A DNA stretch of 64,000 nucleotides from Primulina eburnea (taxonomy: Eukaryota; Streptophyta; Magnoliopsida; Lamiales; Gesneriaceae): contig NC_133115.1 in NCBI RefSeq assembly GCF_022965805.1, positions 37,181,528 to 37,245,527 of the forward strand, in the 5' to 3' direction. This document shows, in pieces, positions 35,472-47,460 of the stretch (within the stretch, counting starts at the first letter, position 1; the number at the start of each line of letters is the position of its first letter). The position numbers and the translations under genes were made by a program. Under the pieces are notes generated by a model that was not told the DNA's origin, searched no databases, and was given only the letters and a program-made list of their open reading frames with translations.

Positions 35472-36892
35472 ATGGACAGTAGACGTCGTTACACTATACT
35501 GTTTGTGCTGCTGCAACACATGATGATTCGTATGTTTTTAATGGTTTGTCTGTTATTACGACATCGTACGAGATTACTCGCAAGGCGCCGAAGTCAAGTA
35601 CGTAGAACATCATCTTCCTACACCATGAGTCAAAGAATGACTACACAAATAAACCATTTGCGTGGGATTATCGAGATTGGAGATGTTCAATGTGTTGTGA
35701 ATTTGAGGATGAATAGAAATTCATTTGCCAATTTATGTTACTTGCTAACTCATGTGGGGGGCTTGGAAGATTCTAGATATGTTAGGATTGAAGAAAAATT
35801 GGCTATGTTTTTGTCTATCTTGGCACATCATAAGAAGAATCGAGTAATTGGTCATGATTATGTACGAAGCGGTCAAACAATCAGCGCTCATTTCCATGAA
35901 GTTCTAGGTTCGGTCCTCAAGTTACATACTATACTGCTTGTCAAGCCTTATGCAATCGATGACACCTGCACCGACGAGACATGGAAGTGGTTCAAGGTAA
36001 TGTTTAACTAGTATATAATTTTTTTTGGAAATGTCAGAAGACAAGAAGGATATGTCAAGCATACTGATGTGCAAAACCATTTGTCATATAATTTTTATAT
36101 GCGTAAATTTCATTTTTCAGGGTTGTGTTGGTGCATTGGATTGTACGTATGTAAACGTTCATGTCCCAATTTCTGAAAAAGGAAAGTATAGAACTAGAAA
36201 AGGAACCATTGCAGTTAATGTCTTGGGTGTGTGCAACCGAGATATGAACTTCATTTACGCACTGTGTGGGTGGGAAGGATCGGCCGCAGATGCAAGATTT
36301 CTTCGTGATGCATTAACTCAGGAAGATGGACTGAAAATTCAAAGAGGTTAAAATATTTGTTTTAATATTGTGCTATCAGTTCATTATGTTGTATTCATGT
36401 TATCATAAATGTAAGTCAATATTACTTATTAAAAAAATGTATGACTTTAATTGTAGGTTCTTATTACTTGTGTGACAACGGATACGCAAACGTACATGAA
36501 TTTTTGACTCCATATAGACGAGTGCCATACCATAGGGATGCTTGGGGCAATCGCACATGTGTCCCACAGAATTTTAAAGAGCTCTTCAATTGGAGACACA
36601 ACAAAGCGAGAAACGTGATAGAAAGAGCCTTTGGTTTGCTTAAAAAAGATGGGCTATCATGCGAAGTCCTTCTTTCTACCCATTGAAAACTCAAAATAGA
36701 ATAATTATGGCTTGCATTTTGTTACACAATTTCATCCGATCTCAGATGCCGGATAGTCTTGTAGAGGACATGGAAGATGACACACAAAACCCATTTTCCG
36801 AAACAGATGATGATTTCGTTGACAATTTCAATTCCTCTACTGCGTGGGATATGTGGAGAGATAATTTTGCGATGTCGATGTACCACAACTAA
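35472..36892 (+). pseudogene. Harbinger transposase, three exons, one frameshift
   Basis: The DDE_Tnp_4-type nuclease cuts and joins the element ends. Exons: 35472-35996, 36121-36346, 36457-36892; junctions are GT-AG and keep the frame. An N-terminal helix-turn-helix-like region (RMNRNSFANLCYLL) is at about residues 80-95. The catalytic Asp is in GALDCTY (36130s), the second Asp in YLCDNGYAN (36470s) and the Glu in NVIERAFG (36610s). GSAADARFLRDA lies between them, as in relatives. At the A6 run 36642-36647 the frame shifts by one base, and the C-terminal reading (ILLHNFIRS...) continues in another frame to 36892. One base in a homopolymer could be a real mutation or an assembly error. Confidence 0.85.
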
Positions 36893-37153
36893 TAAAAAGT
36901 TGTTCCTCTTTTTGTATTGTGTTTGTAAAGTTACTGTCGTCTTCAATTAATATACCGATGGTGTTCGCTTATGTTTGCAACCGTGGATGCACAACTGTTA
37001 TGAAGCACTTATTTTATATGAAATTTGTGATATTTTATAACAAAGGTGTTGTTAAGCTGTGTTTTTCTGTATGCCCTACAGTATTTTTTTTCTCCCTATA
37101 ACTCATGTTGGTTTTATGTTACCCATGAATACTTCAAGGGAATACCTGATGCG

Positions 37154-38165
37154 ATGGACAGCTTAGCAACAACCGAGAGCATTAATTGCCTAGGTAAAAA
37201 GGCGGATAAGTCGCGTCGTTGTTGGACAACACCTGAGGAAGAGGTGCTAATTACAGCTTGGAAAGATGTAATAAGCAAAGGATATAAAAGTGAAAATGGA
37301 TTTCGTAACGGCTACTTACCTTTATTGGAATCCACAATGAAAAGTGTGTTTTGTAATACTGATATACGTGGCCATCTACATATAACTTCCAAAATACACG
37401 TGTGGAAGAAAAACTACAGTTCTTTGTCGTCTATGTTAGCCAAAAGTGGAATTGGGTGGAATCAGACTGAAAACATGCTTGCTGCTACAAATGAGGCGTG
37501 GGAAGCACAATTGAAGGTAGTTTGTTCCCGTAAAATTGTTCATATACACATTACATTTTATGTTATGTGATGTCATTGTAAAACATGTTGTAGGTGGACA
37601 ACAATGTACGTGTTATGCGATACAAGCGGTGGCCATACTATGAAGACTGGTGTGAAATTTTTGGTAATGATAGGGCAACGGGTAGCCGAGCTGAGAGTTT
37701 TTTAGCTGCTGTCAATGATGTGTTAAATTTAGAGGAACAAGTACCTAATGATGTCCAAGTTCACATGGAGGATATGTATCGGCCCATGGAAGGAGATGGA
37801 GAGTCAATGTCTGTAAATAATTCGACACCGTCCAACCCAAGTGTAGGTACCAAGGTGAAGTCAAAGAAAAGGAAAAAAATAACTGAAGGTGACGATAAAA
37901 TTGTTGTTGCAATCAATAACTTAGCAGATATCACGAAAGAGACAATGTCAAACCTCATCAAACAAATGGCTGCTGAAAAGAAGTTAGCTGAATCACAGAT
38001 ATGGACAGCGTGCTGGACACATTACAAGCCATTACGGAGTTAACTTCTGATGAGAAAGTCCGTGTTGCGGAGATGTTGGTGGATAACCCGAACAAAATTA
38101 GTCTGTTCTTGAAGCTCGATCATGACGGTAGGCTCAGCTTAAGCAGAAGGCTGTTGAATCCATAA
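37154..38165 (+). pseudogene. Harbinger Myb/SANT-like DNA-binding protein
   Basis: This is the partner protein that brings Harbinger transposase to DNA and the nucleus. Exon 1 is 37154-37516 and exon 2 starts at 37594 after a GT-AG intron. The SANT-like domain (RRCWTTPEEEVLITAW, then NGFRNGYL) is at about residues 20-110. A Lys-rich nuclear signal (KSKKRKK) is near 37863. The first frame stops at 38043, but the C-terminal helix (MDSVLDTLQAITEL...DNPNKISLF) is read from 38001 in another frame to the stop at 38163-38165, so a small indel near 37998 breaks it. It lies 260 bases after the transposase on the same strand. Confidence 0.78.
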
Positions 38166-39203
38166 GTCTTGTTGGTATGTGTTCTGAAATTGTTGATGGA
38201 ATAACATTTTGGTATCTAGTGGAGCATGACTAGGCTGTGTTTGCTAATTTGGTATGAAATCGGTTTCTAACTTATGTGTGTTTGGTTTGTTATGATCGTA
38301 CCTTGACGTTGGTAGAAGTCGTGATGAAAGTGGCTTCTATGTGTACGTACACTATCTGTGACATGTTAATGGATTTTGAATATCTTCTATTAACTTTTTC
38401 CTTGCCATTGTAATTGCACATATGGTAAACATAGTTGACATTGGGACAAAAAATATTGGTCCCTTGGTTGCAAACCGGTATGTATTTTTTGTATGATTAC
38501 GTTTCGTGTTGCGGAGACCCGTGTGAATGTGACATTACTCCAAGGATTAGAGTCTATTCTTTACGTCAGTTTTTCAGTTACATGTCTCAAGTTCGTTGTC
38601 CTAAAACTCATATTTTACTTTCTTCGGGATTCTATTGGGAGACTTAAATATAGCACATTAATCAATAGGCCTGCATATCAAAGTATATTCGATTGACAGG
38701 TATGATGTGTAGATTTCTATTGTGCGATTACAACAACTGTACAACAAACACATACAATGATACCATCAATCATAAATGCACATTCACAAAGCCAACTGAC
38801 GTAGTCGCTATTACTGCACACATTGCTATATGTTCATATGTCAAATCTTATTAGCCGGAATGAATACCAAGTGTGAAACCAATATGGACTTGTTTTGATC
38901 AATTTTATTATGATTACGTAGAATGAGAATTGGTTTGGTCATTAAATATCCACTTATCCAAGTAAACAAGTTGAAACATGTTGTCAAATAATTTAAACTA
39001 CCGAAATAGTGCTCAACTTCAGATGCTTAATAACGTAAAGGATTGATAATGGTGGGAACAACAAAAACTACAACCAAAGACAATATTACATAGAACTAAG
39101 ATGCATTTTCAGTACATATCATGACACCAACTTTCTGTACATATCATGTTGCCTTTCTGTGCATATACCCAAAAGACTTCACCACTGGGAAACCAACACT
39201 ATT
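38166..39203. other. Harbinger interior, non-coding
   Basis: No supported ORF. The stretch leads up to the CTATT target site of the gypsy insertion. Confidence 0.5.
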
Positions 39204-40640
39204 TGTAGTGACCCGTTCCAGAATCACCTACTAATCAAGAACTAAGCATGCAACTTAACTTAATTACTAACAATCAGAGATAACAGCGGAAATAGTCAAC
39301 AAAATAATGGTTATACAACCCAATCGAAGTCTAGAATAACTCAAAATAAAATACCCAATACAACCATATCGAATCAAAACAATACCGATAAACTAAACCA
39401 ACCAGCTACTCAACGTCCTCCTCCTGCTCCTCCTGAGCTGTCCAACCTGAGGCCTGCCCCGAGGGAATGGGGTGTCCAAGAATAAACAAAACCGAGGACG
39501 TGAGCGATAAGAACGCCCAGTACAAAAGTATGAGTATACAGACCTATATGAAATGCACATGCTATGATCATGATACCGGGGTAGTCAAGAAACAGGAGTC
39601 ACAAAAGGATCTCAACAATGCTCAGTCTAGAGGCGCCAAGTGGATAGTGCCGCGCGGTCCAACCTCTGGGTCACTGCATCCACTACAAGACAGACGTGGA
39701 CCTAAAATGTCCCGGACCACCGAAGCCCTCCCGACCCGTCGGCCACTGTGTACTCTCGGTGTCCATGCGTCCACAAGACAGGGCTGAGCGGCCCCAAGAT
39801 ATAGCTTATCTCGAAAGAGATACAGCTCAACAGTAAAGGCTATCTCGAAGGAGGTACGGCTCAACATGAAATGCAACGTGCAGTAATAAACGTGACATAA
39901 TAGCATGCATCATATGACATATATCAATGCACCACATAATCATGCAACACATATAAGAATGTATACTCAACCAGGATATCTCGGATAGTACTTTCGTACC
40001 TCTATCACAGCAAGCCTAGCCTTACGCAACACCGCTAATCAGGTCTAGCACAAGCCTACGCATCAAAAGCATACCCAATGAACAATACTACCATGCTCGA
40101 CTAGCAACACCAGTACTCCCTAGTACTACCAAAGGTTTAGGGTTTACCTTCGTCCGTCGACAGCCCTTTGATGTCGATTGCCTTGAAACTCAGGCGCCGC
40201 TACGCTACTACTCCTGGCAGCTCTTGGCTATCGCTCGACCAACAACTAACCCTAGAAACCTTCCAAATCCTCTCAACTATGAGGCAAAACTCAAGAAATT
40301 GGCAAGTCACAAATGAGAATCCGAGCACTATTTATAGGCCATGTTCGGATCCTCCGAACAACACTTCGGAACGTCCGAACGCTACGTGTCCAGCTGCTCT
40401 TGACACCTCATGATCGGATTCAACGAACCTACACTTCGGAACGTCCGAACTCCCACGTGTCGATCAACTCTTGACACCTAATGATCGGATCCACCGAACT
40501 CACTTCGGACCTTCCGAACTCTTCGGTGCTTCCGAACCATCTTCGGTCCGTCCGATCATGACTCGGTCAAAATTACACCTTAAACCTTCTTAATCACCAT
40601 TACTCCGTTAATTACCCAATTTGGAATTCGGGCTACTACA
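39204..40640 (-). repeat. 3' LTR of the gypsy derivative
   Basis: Contains a cluster of TTCGGA/TCCGAA palindrome pieces (about 40343-40565) upstream, in its own direction, of a CTATAAATAG box at 40329-40338. Small ORFs inside are repeated unchanged in the other LTR and show no domain. Confidence 0.93.
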
Positions 40641-40971
40641 TTCTCCCCCCCTTAAAACGATTTCGTCCTCGAAATCAAGTTTAGAGGATGAACAAAACGA
40701 AAATAACAACATCGTTACCCTCAAATCTAAAGGACAACCCATCACTAGACGCTTAGCTAACACCGAATGACCCATCGGAGTAGAAACAGAAAGAATGACG
40801 TCTATGATCGTCCTGGTCACCCCATCGACCTACACTCCCCTGACTACTCCCGTCACCAAAGTGGTCAGCCATTGCTACAACATAGAATGGGGAAACTAGT
40901 AAATTGGTCAACGGAAATCCCAAAACAGAAATCTATATCCCAAAATCGTATGCATGCTCTGATACCATAAA

Positions 40972-42408
40972 TGTAGTGACCCGTTCCAGAATCACCTACT
41001 AATCAAGAACTAAGCATGCAACTTAACTTAATTACTAACAATCAGAGATAACAGCGGAAATAGTCAACAAAATAATGGTTATACAACCCAATCGAAGTCT
41101 AGAATAACTCAAAATAAAATACCCAATACAACCATATCGAATCAAAACAATACCGATAAACTAAACCAACCAGCTACTCAACGTCCTCCTCCTGCTCCTC
41201 CTGAGCTGTCCAACCTGAGGCCTGCCCCGAGGGAATGGGGTGTCCAAGAATAAACAAAACCGAGGACGTGAGCGATAAGAACGCCCAGTACAAAAGTATG
41301 AGTATACAGACCTATATGAAATGCACATGCTATGATCATGATACCGGGGTAGTCAAGAAACAGGAGTCACAAAAGGATCTCAACAATGCTCAGTCTAGAG
41401 GCGCCAAGTGGATAGTGCCGCGCGGTCCAACCTCTGGGTCACTGCATCCACTACAAGACAGACGTGGACCTAAAATGTCCCGGACCACCGAAGCCCTCCC
41501 GACCCGTCGGCCACTGTGTACTCTCGGTGTCCATGCGTCCACAAGACAGGGCTGAGCGGCCCCAAGATATAGCTTATCTCGAAAGAGATACAGCTCAACA
41601 GTAAAGGCTATCTCGAAGGAGGTACGGCTCAACATGAAATGCAACGTGCAGTAATAAACGTGACATAATAGCATGCATCATATGACATATATCAATGCAC
41701 CACATAATCATGCAACACATATAAGAATGTATACTCAACCAGGATATCTCGGATAGTACTTTCGTACCTCTATCACAGCAAGCCTAGCCTTACGCAACAC
41801 CGCTAATCAGGTCTAGCACAAGCCTACGCATCAAAAGCATACCCAATGAACAATACTACCATGCTCGACTAGCAACACCAGTACTCCCTAGTACTACCAA
41901 AGGTTTAGGGTTTACCTTCGTCCGTCGACAGCCCTTTGATGTCGATTGCCTTGAAACTCAGGCGCCGCTACGCTACTACTCCTGGCAGCTCTTGGCTATC
42001 GCTCGACCAACAACTAACCCTAGAAACCTTCCAAATCCTCTCAACTATGAGGCAAAACTCAAGAAATTGGCAAGTCACAAATGAGAATCCGAGCACTATT
42101 TATAGGCCATGTTCGGATCCTCCGAACAACACTTCGGAACGTCCGAACGCTACGTGTCCAGCTGCTCTTGACACCTCATGATCGGATTCAACGAACCTAC
42201 ACTTCGGAACGTCCGAACTCCCACGTGTCGATCAACTCTTGACACCTAATGATCGGATCCACCGAACTCACTTCGGACCTTCCGAACTCTTCGGTGCTTC
42301 CGAACCATCTTCGGTCCGTCCGATCATGACTCGGTCAAAATTACACCTTAAACCTTCTTAATCACCATTACTCCGTTAATTACCCAATTTGGAATTCGGG
42401 CTACTACA
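40972..42408 (-). repeat. 5' LTR of the gypsy derivative
   Basis: Same length as, and no visible difference from, 39204-40640. The palindrome cluster is at about 42111-42333, with the TATA box at 42097-42106. Confidence 0.93.
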
Positions 42409-42553
42409 CTATTACATTACACAGAATAAACCTTAGGACACCAGTACGAAAATGTAGCAAAAGGGTACAAGACAAACAACAACAACAACTTCGAAAGCAA
42501 ACTGCAGCCAACAACACATCCAGTGAAACGAAGTACACAGCTGAGATCAGTAG

Positions 42554-42925
42554 CTAGTTTCGTTGTGCATCTTCCTCGTCGTCGGAGCTATCAAGTACTA
42601 TATACGGAGTTGTCTCATTCCTGATCACAATCCGCTTTGAAGAGTTAGCTACGGGATTATTGACACCACGTTTTCTGGAAGTGTTCATAGGCAGCTTCAT
42701 AGCATTATTATAGCCATCCATCCACTTGCAATGTGTATCCTCCTTCTGTTTTGTGATCTTCAACTGAGCAGTTGGACATCTGTTTTCAGCAGATTGTGTC
42801 TTTTTCTGCTCAGAAAAAACTATCTCTTTTTTGATCTCATCCTCGTCATCTGAGAGGGTAACAACTTCGACTCTGTACTTCGTTGATACACTTTCATCGG
42901 AAGCTGCCTTGTATGTCACTGACAT
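42554..42925 (-). CDS. small acidic protein with two SUMO-interaction-like motifs, in the Harbinger element
   Basis: A 123-codon frame, not recognised as a known family. Near the N-terminus is VEVVTLSDDEDE (about residues 19-30) and near the C-terminus is YIVLDSSDDEED (about 108-119). Each is a short hydrophobic run followed by Ser and acidic residues, the pattern of a SUMO-interacting motif. A basic middle (NTSRKRG, SSKRIVI) could act in nuclear entry. The ATG follows a possible splice acceptor (GTCAACAG) 7 bases upstream. A possible 18-base exon with good acceptor and donor sites lies at 43351-43368, so the transcript may be spliced. It is on the strand opposite to the transposase. Whether it is expressed is unknown. 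Confidence 0.45.
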   Translation of the reverse strand: MSVTYKAASDESVSTKYRVEVVTLSDDEDEIKKEIVFSEQKKTQSAENRCPTAQLKITKQKEDTHCKWMDGYNNAMKLPMNTSRKRGVNNPVANSSKRIVIRNETTPYIVLDSSDDEEDAQRN

Positions 42926-43588
42926 TGTGTGCCTGTTGACAATAACTTTAAAAAACTAAGAACACTCACTGGATTTGCACCGTAAGATGGAAAGCAACAT
43001 GGTATTTAAGGATTGGAAAAGTAGACTAACCATAAATGTATTTACCAACCCAACTATAAATGCAGGTCAATGCAAAGGAAAATGTATGACGATGATGTGA
43101 TATACCAAAATAGGTCAACACCTACTCAAATTATGAAAACTAATGATGACAAACTACAGTTTTGGAAAAAGTAATACAACTATATTGTCAATCTAATACT
43201 AAAAGAAAAATAAATATGGGGACAATATACAGTACACTTTGCACAGCGTGTAAACATTGTGGCACTGTTATTTACTGTTATTTTCATTCTTGTGCACTAC
43301 AAATGAAAAGAAACTAAAGTAATACAATATTGGATTATTGAGAGACATACCTTGCCGTTGCTCGACTCCTGTAAATATAGACATTGCTACACTATCATTT
43401 AGTGTTAGTTTCGTAGTCATGCAAGTTGGAAGAATGTATGAATCACACAAAGGTAATGAACACTGAGTAAAAGATTGTTTAAAACACTTGAACACAATGC
43501 ATTAATAAGGAACTTACGAAAAATACATGGCAAATGGGGTTCGAAGATGCAATGTTTCATTTTAATAAGCATACATAGACAACATATA

Positions 43589-44092
43589 TCACATTCTAAT
43601 GACAAGGATTATGATGAGTACAAAAAGGACACAGATTAACGCGCAAAGGAATCCAAAACAGCAACAAGCTTTTTCACGTCCATAAGACGGGCTCTTCATG
43701 CTCTCACTGGGTAAACCTTCTGTTGCAGAGGACCTGGCATAAACTGTTTCTTCAAATTTATTCGTGGAATACGGATGACCTTGGTTTGAAGGAGAATCAT
43801 AGGGGCTCGAGGATGAATTCATTGTGTTGTGCATACAACACCTTCTATTACTACTATAACATGAATGATCTGCAAAAGCATTTGAGTTGGTTTCGTTGTT
43901 AAACGATTGTTCAGAAGTCGATGTTGCATTTCTGCCATGGTACTCATCTTACCAGAAAAATCTCTTCCGATGTTTTAGTCCCACGGGACATATGTAATAT
44001 TGTTGACCCGGACGGGTTGAGTAATTACCAGCTGTCCTTAAAACCATGGCCCCGTTCCCACACTGACATTGTGGTGGCATCTTCAATTCCAT
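43589..44092 (-). pseudogene. GRF-like zinc-finger protein with C-terminal membrane anchor, one stop codon
   Basis: A single 167-codon reading frame from ATG 44092 to the stop at 43589 is interrupted only by TAA at 43951-43949 (codon 48). The N-terminus reads CQCGNGAMVLRTAGN...QQYYIC...RFFW, the layout of a GRF zinc finger with Cys9, Cys11 and Cys35. The usual fourth Cys before FFxW is absent and a His (41) is nearby. A Ser/Asn-rich linker is followed by a Cys-rich turn and a hydrophobic C-terminal segment (about residues 142-165), a tail-anchor-like membrane span. This resembles Arabidopsis At4g04775-type proteins as I recall. The stop lies just after FFW, where relatives continue WxDE. Confidence 0.6.
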
Positions 44093-45367
44093 GATACATA
44101 CGCAACAACAAAGAATGGTGTTTGCAGTTGTAAGAACTCATAAATTACAAACCGAGTAGTTCAATTGTTGTTTTACAGCAATATCACAAAGATCAATACA
44201 CGAAAATCATCTTATACCAATTTATATTATCTTAAAGAAAACTTTGCATGTGAAAAATGAATTATAATAACCAAACTTCTCCAACCACATTTAGCTACTG
44301 CATAAACTTCAAATCAAAATACATATACATTACAAATGCTATTATTGTTTCAGATTAATTTGTTCACATAGTATTCTAAGAAAAATTCACCAACAAGACT
44401 AATATATACGACATCTTCGTAACAAAATGGCTTATTTATCTTCATATGTGTTATTGAAATGGGTTTGCACGACAATTCGACAAGTTAGAAAAGCCGCTTT
44501 CAGTCGTTCTGTACACAAACAATAAATCACAATATTATTACTGCAAGAAAATGCTTGCCAGAGAGAAAAAAGTAACAACATCGACTTCTCTCCAGTCAAG
44601 TTAAAAAATTGTATCAACATGGAAGGAGATTATAGTCAACCACTATGATATTTTTTTGAATCTTTATAACATTTTGTACCAAATTCGAAATGGGAAAAAT
44701 TATGCAGATCATAGCTTACTCAGAAAAGCTTATTCCTACCTTCCAATTTTTTCTTCAACCGCCTTTGCACAACAGCTTCCAAACAGATTTATACTATTGT
44801 CGCTGTACAAAAATATTAAAATGAGAAGTCTGTAACAAAAAAAAAATACTTAGAACAACCATACATCTCCCACAGATGACAACAGGCTAACTTCAGATCT
44901 ATAAAGATGTGTGGTCAGTGTAAAACGTAAGATAAAAAATTTTTGCAGTAATTGCATATATGAAAAAACTCATACCCAAGCAGAATCAGAAGTCCGCGTT
45001 GAATAGTGCTTCGTGCTTTGACCCTTCGTTTCCTTTGAACCACTAAACAAGCAGAAAAATCGCCTTCGACCTCATCTTCAAGGGTACAGTTTGAACAAGA
45101 TATTTTCTACCCTCTCTGTCCAAAAGAAAAGGTATTGATTTTGGTCAAATTCGATTGTCGGATGGGGATTGATTATTCAAAGATATTGTGGGAATTAGTT
45201 TGAGGTTGTGAGGGCACTTTTGTCAACCGCAAAATTATCCAACTAATAGAAATTCTACCACACACCAAATAATTAATCACACAATATTATACATCACTCC
45301 TTGTCAACTACATATCAATCAAATTATTAATCATTTACCTATCCTATCACACGTACCAAACGGAGCC
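44093..45367. other. right-end region of the Harbinger element
   Basis: AT-rich. A stretch at about 44990-45090 on the minus strand (GTCGAAGGCG...GGACTTCTGATTC) is less AT-rich and could be the leader exon of the minus-strand genes. No other coding seen. Confidence 0.4.
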
Positions 45368-45370
45368 TAA

Positions 45371-46389
45371 AAGTAGTATTCCAAACCACAATTAACTATA
45401 TTATTTATATATACACAAATTAACAGAACATATAAGAAATATATTACGTACATATATAAATTAAAACACAAGTTAAGATCCATGTATACATATAAAAATT
45501 TTAAGAACAGAAAGCAGAACCAAAGATACATATATGTATATACTAGAAAAGTGTACGTGAGTTGCACGTGAACAACTAAATTGCTGGAAATATAAGTATG
45601 AAATTTTGATAATATTTAAATGAATTAAAATATGGGTAATAGCATTTATTAATTGAAACAAACCAAACTACAAAATCGAAAATCATGACCATAGACGGTA
45701 TATGAATCGAAGTAGTTATCTTATCCACTGAAATACTTTTCAATATACTTCTTGGTTGATTTTGATAACTTAACAACTATTTGTCGTAGTTTTTTATAAT
45801 ATACATATAATCATTTTTGTATACTCAGCAAGTATATATATGACCGTCTTTAACATCTATTATGTTATTTAAAATCCTCATCTGGGATATGACATGCTCG
45901 TAGTTTACTTCTCTATCAGGACGTTTTTTTCGGTTTTCTTCATAGTTTTTATCTAGCGATCTTATTTTCCAAATATTTATTTTATTGTTGAATGATTTTT
46001 CAGTTTTTGACAATCATCAACTATAACTCATAAAAATAAATGTTGTTTTTAGTCGTGATTGGTTTTTATTTGTGACTCAAAGTGTGTATAACCTATATAT
46101 TTTTCAACAACATAACCAATGAATAGTGCTGTAATTTCTTCAAACATCGTGATATAAAATGTGAGAAAAAGTTGAAATTTTTTCAAATAACTATATCTTA
46201 GAACTGTGCCATCGTTTAATTTGACGCAATTCAGGAAAGTCATTTCGTTCGTCGATTTTTAGAAGATTTGGAAAAATGATTGCGTGCATCATATCATGAG
46301 GATGATATAGTTTCAATCTCATAAACAAAACAATTTTGTTCTATCGAGTTTACATTTTGTTTTATAATATTTTATATATTGTAGAACCG
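45371..46389. other. AT-rich, no gene seen
   Basis: Only short, low-complexity ORFs. Confidence 0.5.
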
Positions 46390-46682
46390 AGTTCTTACCA
46401 CTTTGCCAAAAGCTATAGCTAATAGTAATGGTGCAACTCAAATTTTTTAAACCGCGCATCAGCTCAAACACCACGGTTTGATCGCTCTACCAAGCATGGA
46501 CAATTATTGCACCCAACAATCTCCCTCCCAATAATTGCACTCCTTGCAATCAATGAGAATCGAACCCATGACCTTTCCTCTGATACCAATTGCAAGCGCT
46601 TTACCAAAAGATATAGCTGGTGGTAATGGTGAAAATCAAATCTTCTAAACCGCACAGCAGCTCAAGCACCACGGTTCGATCG
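46390..46682 (-). repeat. tRNA-related SINE-like repeat, partly duplicated
   Basis: On the minus strand TTTTGGTAAAGCGCTTG resembles an RNA polymerase III A box, and GGTTCGATTC, about 45 bases later, is a B box. A ~90-base block (GTGGTGYTTGAGCTG... to ...AGCTATAKCTTTTGG) occurs twice, at about 46682-46590 and 46490-46395, so it looks like a dimer or a tandem duplication. No poly-A tail or target duplication was clear. Confidence 0.45.

Positions 46683-46684
<2 letters not shown>

Positions 46685-46752
<68 letters not shown>
46685..46752. repeat. (AT)n microsatellite
   Basis: About 34 AT units, directly next to the SINE-like repeat. Confidence 0.95.
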
Positions 46753-46756
<4 letters not shown>

Positions 46757-47370
46757 TCAAAATATTTGTCTTATTCAATATCTCATCTAATAATACAACT
46801 GTTTAGACTTCATGAGGATCTTACAATAGACAAAATTAATTTGATGAAATATTGTATAATTCAATTTGAATTTCACTATTCGGCTAAGTGAATTTATTTG
46901 GCGAGTAGTTCTCTGTGTTACCATCATATATCTCATGAATTAGTTTGTTAGGCACTTTAACTAAAATAATAGACAAAAACATCTTAACCACCTCGAAATC
47001 CATCGAGATAATATTAGAAGAAATAAAGTGCAACCGGCTCAATGTCCCAATTTACTAAAAATGCACAAAATTGATCTATTGTGTTAACAAAGCTTTAGAA
47101 TTGTTCTCATACCATTAAAAATAGAATGAGAATTATATACATTTTTTTTCATGTATTTCTTTTTCTGAATGAAGAATTTTTCCTTTTTGTTTATTCATTG
47201 AAAAATATTGATATTTTATATGGTATCAATATGTTGCAAACCATGAGGTAGCAACATAATCACTATTAAAGGTTTACACATACAATTTTCCAATTTTTTC
47301 TTCATTGTGTTGCGTTGAAACTTAAATATGAATCGTTTTTTATCTTAATATTTTGCTTTAAATACTCCTT

Positions 47371-47460
<90 letters not shown>

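Larger units (their letters stand above)
39204..42408 (-). mobile_element. non-autonomous Ty3/gypsy derivative, only 331 internal bases
   Basis: The LTRs 39204-40640 and 40972-42408 are both 1,437 bases and look identical by eye, with the ends TGTAGTGACC...GGCTACTACA. The target duplication CTATT is exact (39199-39203 and 42409-42413). On the minus strand the primer site TGGTATCAGAGC follows the 5' LTR at about 40966-40955, and a tract AAGGGGGGGAGAA precedes the 3' LTR (40655-40641). The sequence GAGGACGAAATC just before it resembles the end of gypsy pol. All coding is otherwise missing. A very recent insertion that must have used proteins from another copy. Confidence 0.95.
34584..45367. mobile_element. 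large PIF/Harbinger DNA transposon, about 7.6 kb plus a nested gypsy element
   Basis: The terminal inverted repeats GGGTCTGTTTGGTAGG (left) and GGCTCCGTTTGGTACG (complement of the right end) agree at 13 of 16 bases. The 3-bp duplication TAA is at 34581-34583 and 45368-45370. Inside are a DDE transposase and a Myb/SANT-like gene on plus, the usual pair for this superfamily. On minus are two further ORFs (43589-44092, 42554-42925). A gypsy derivative at 39204-42408 with its own duplication is nested inside. Confidence 0.88.

Noticed and set aside
39467..39906. Frames of 94-106 codons repeated at 41235-41674
   Set aside because: Identical parts of two LTRs, without domain or known product.
46560..46620. 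Functional tRNA gene
   Set aside because: Box-like words only; no cloverleaf or acceptor stem.
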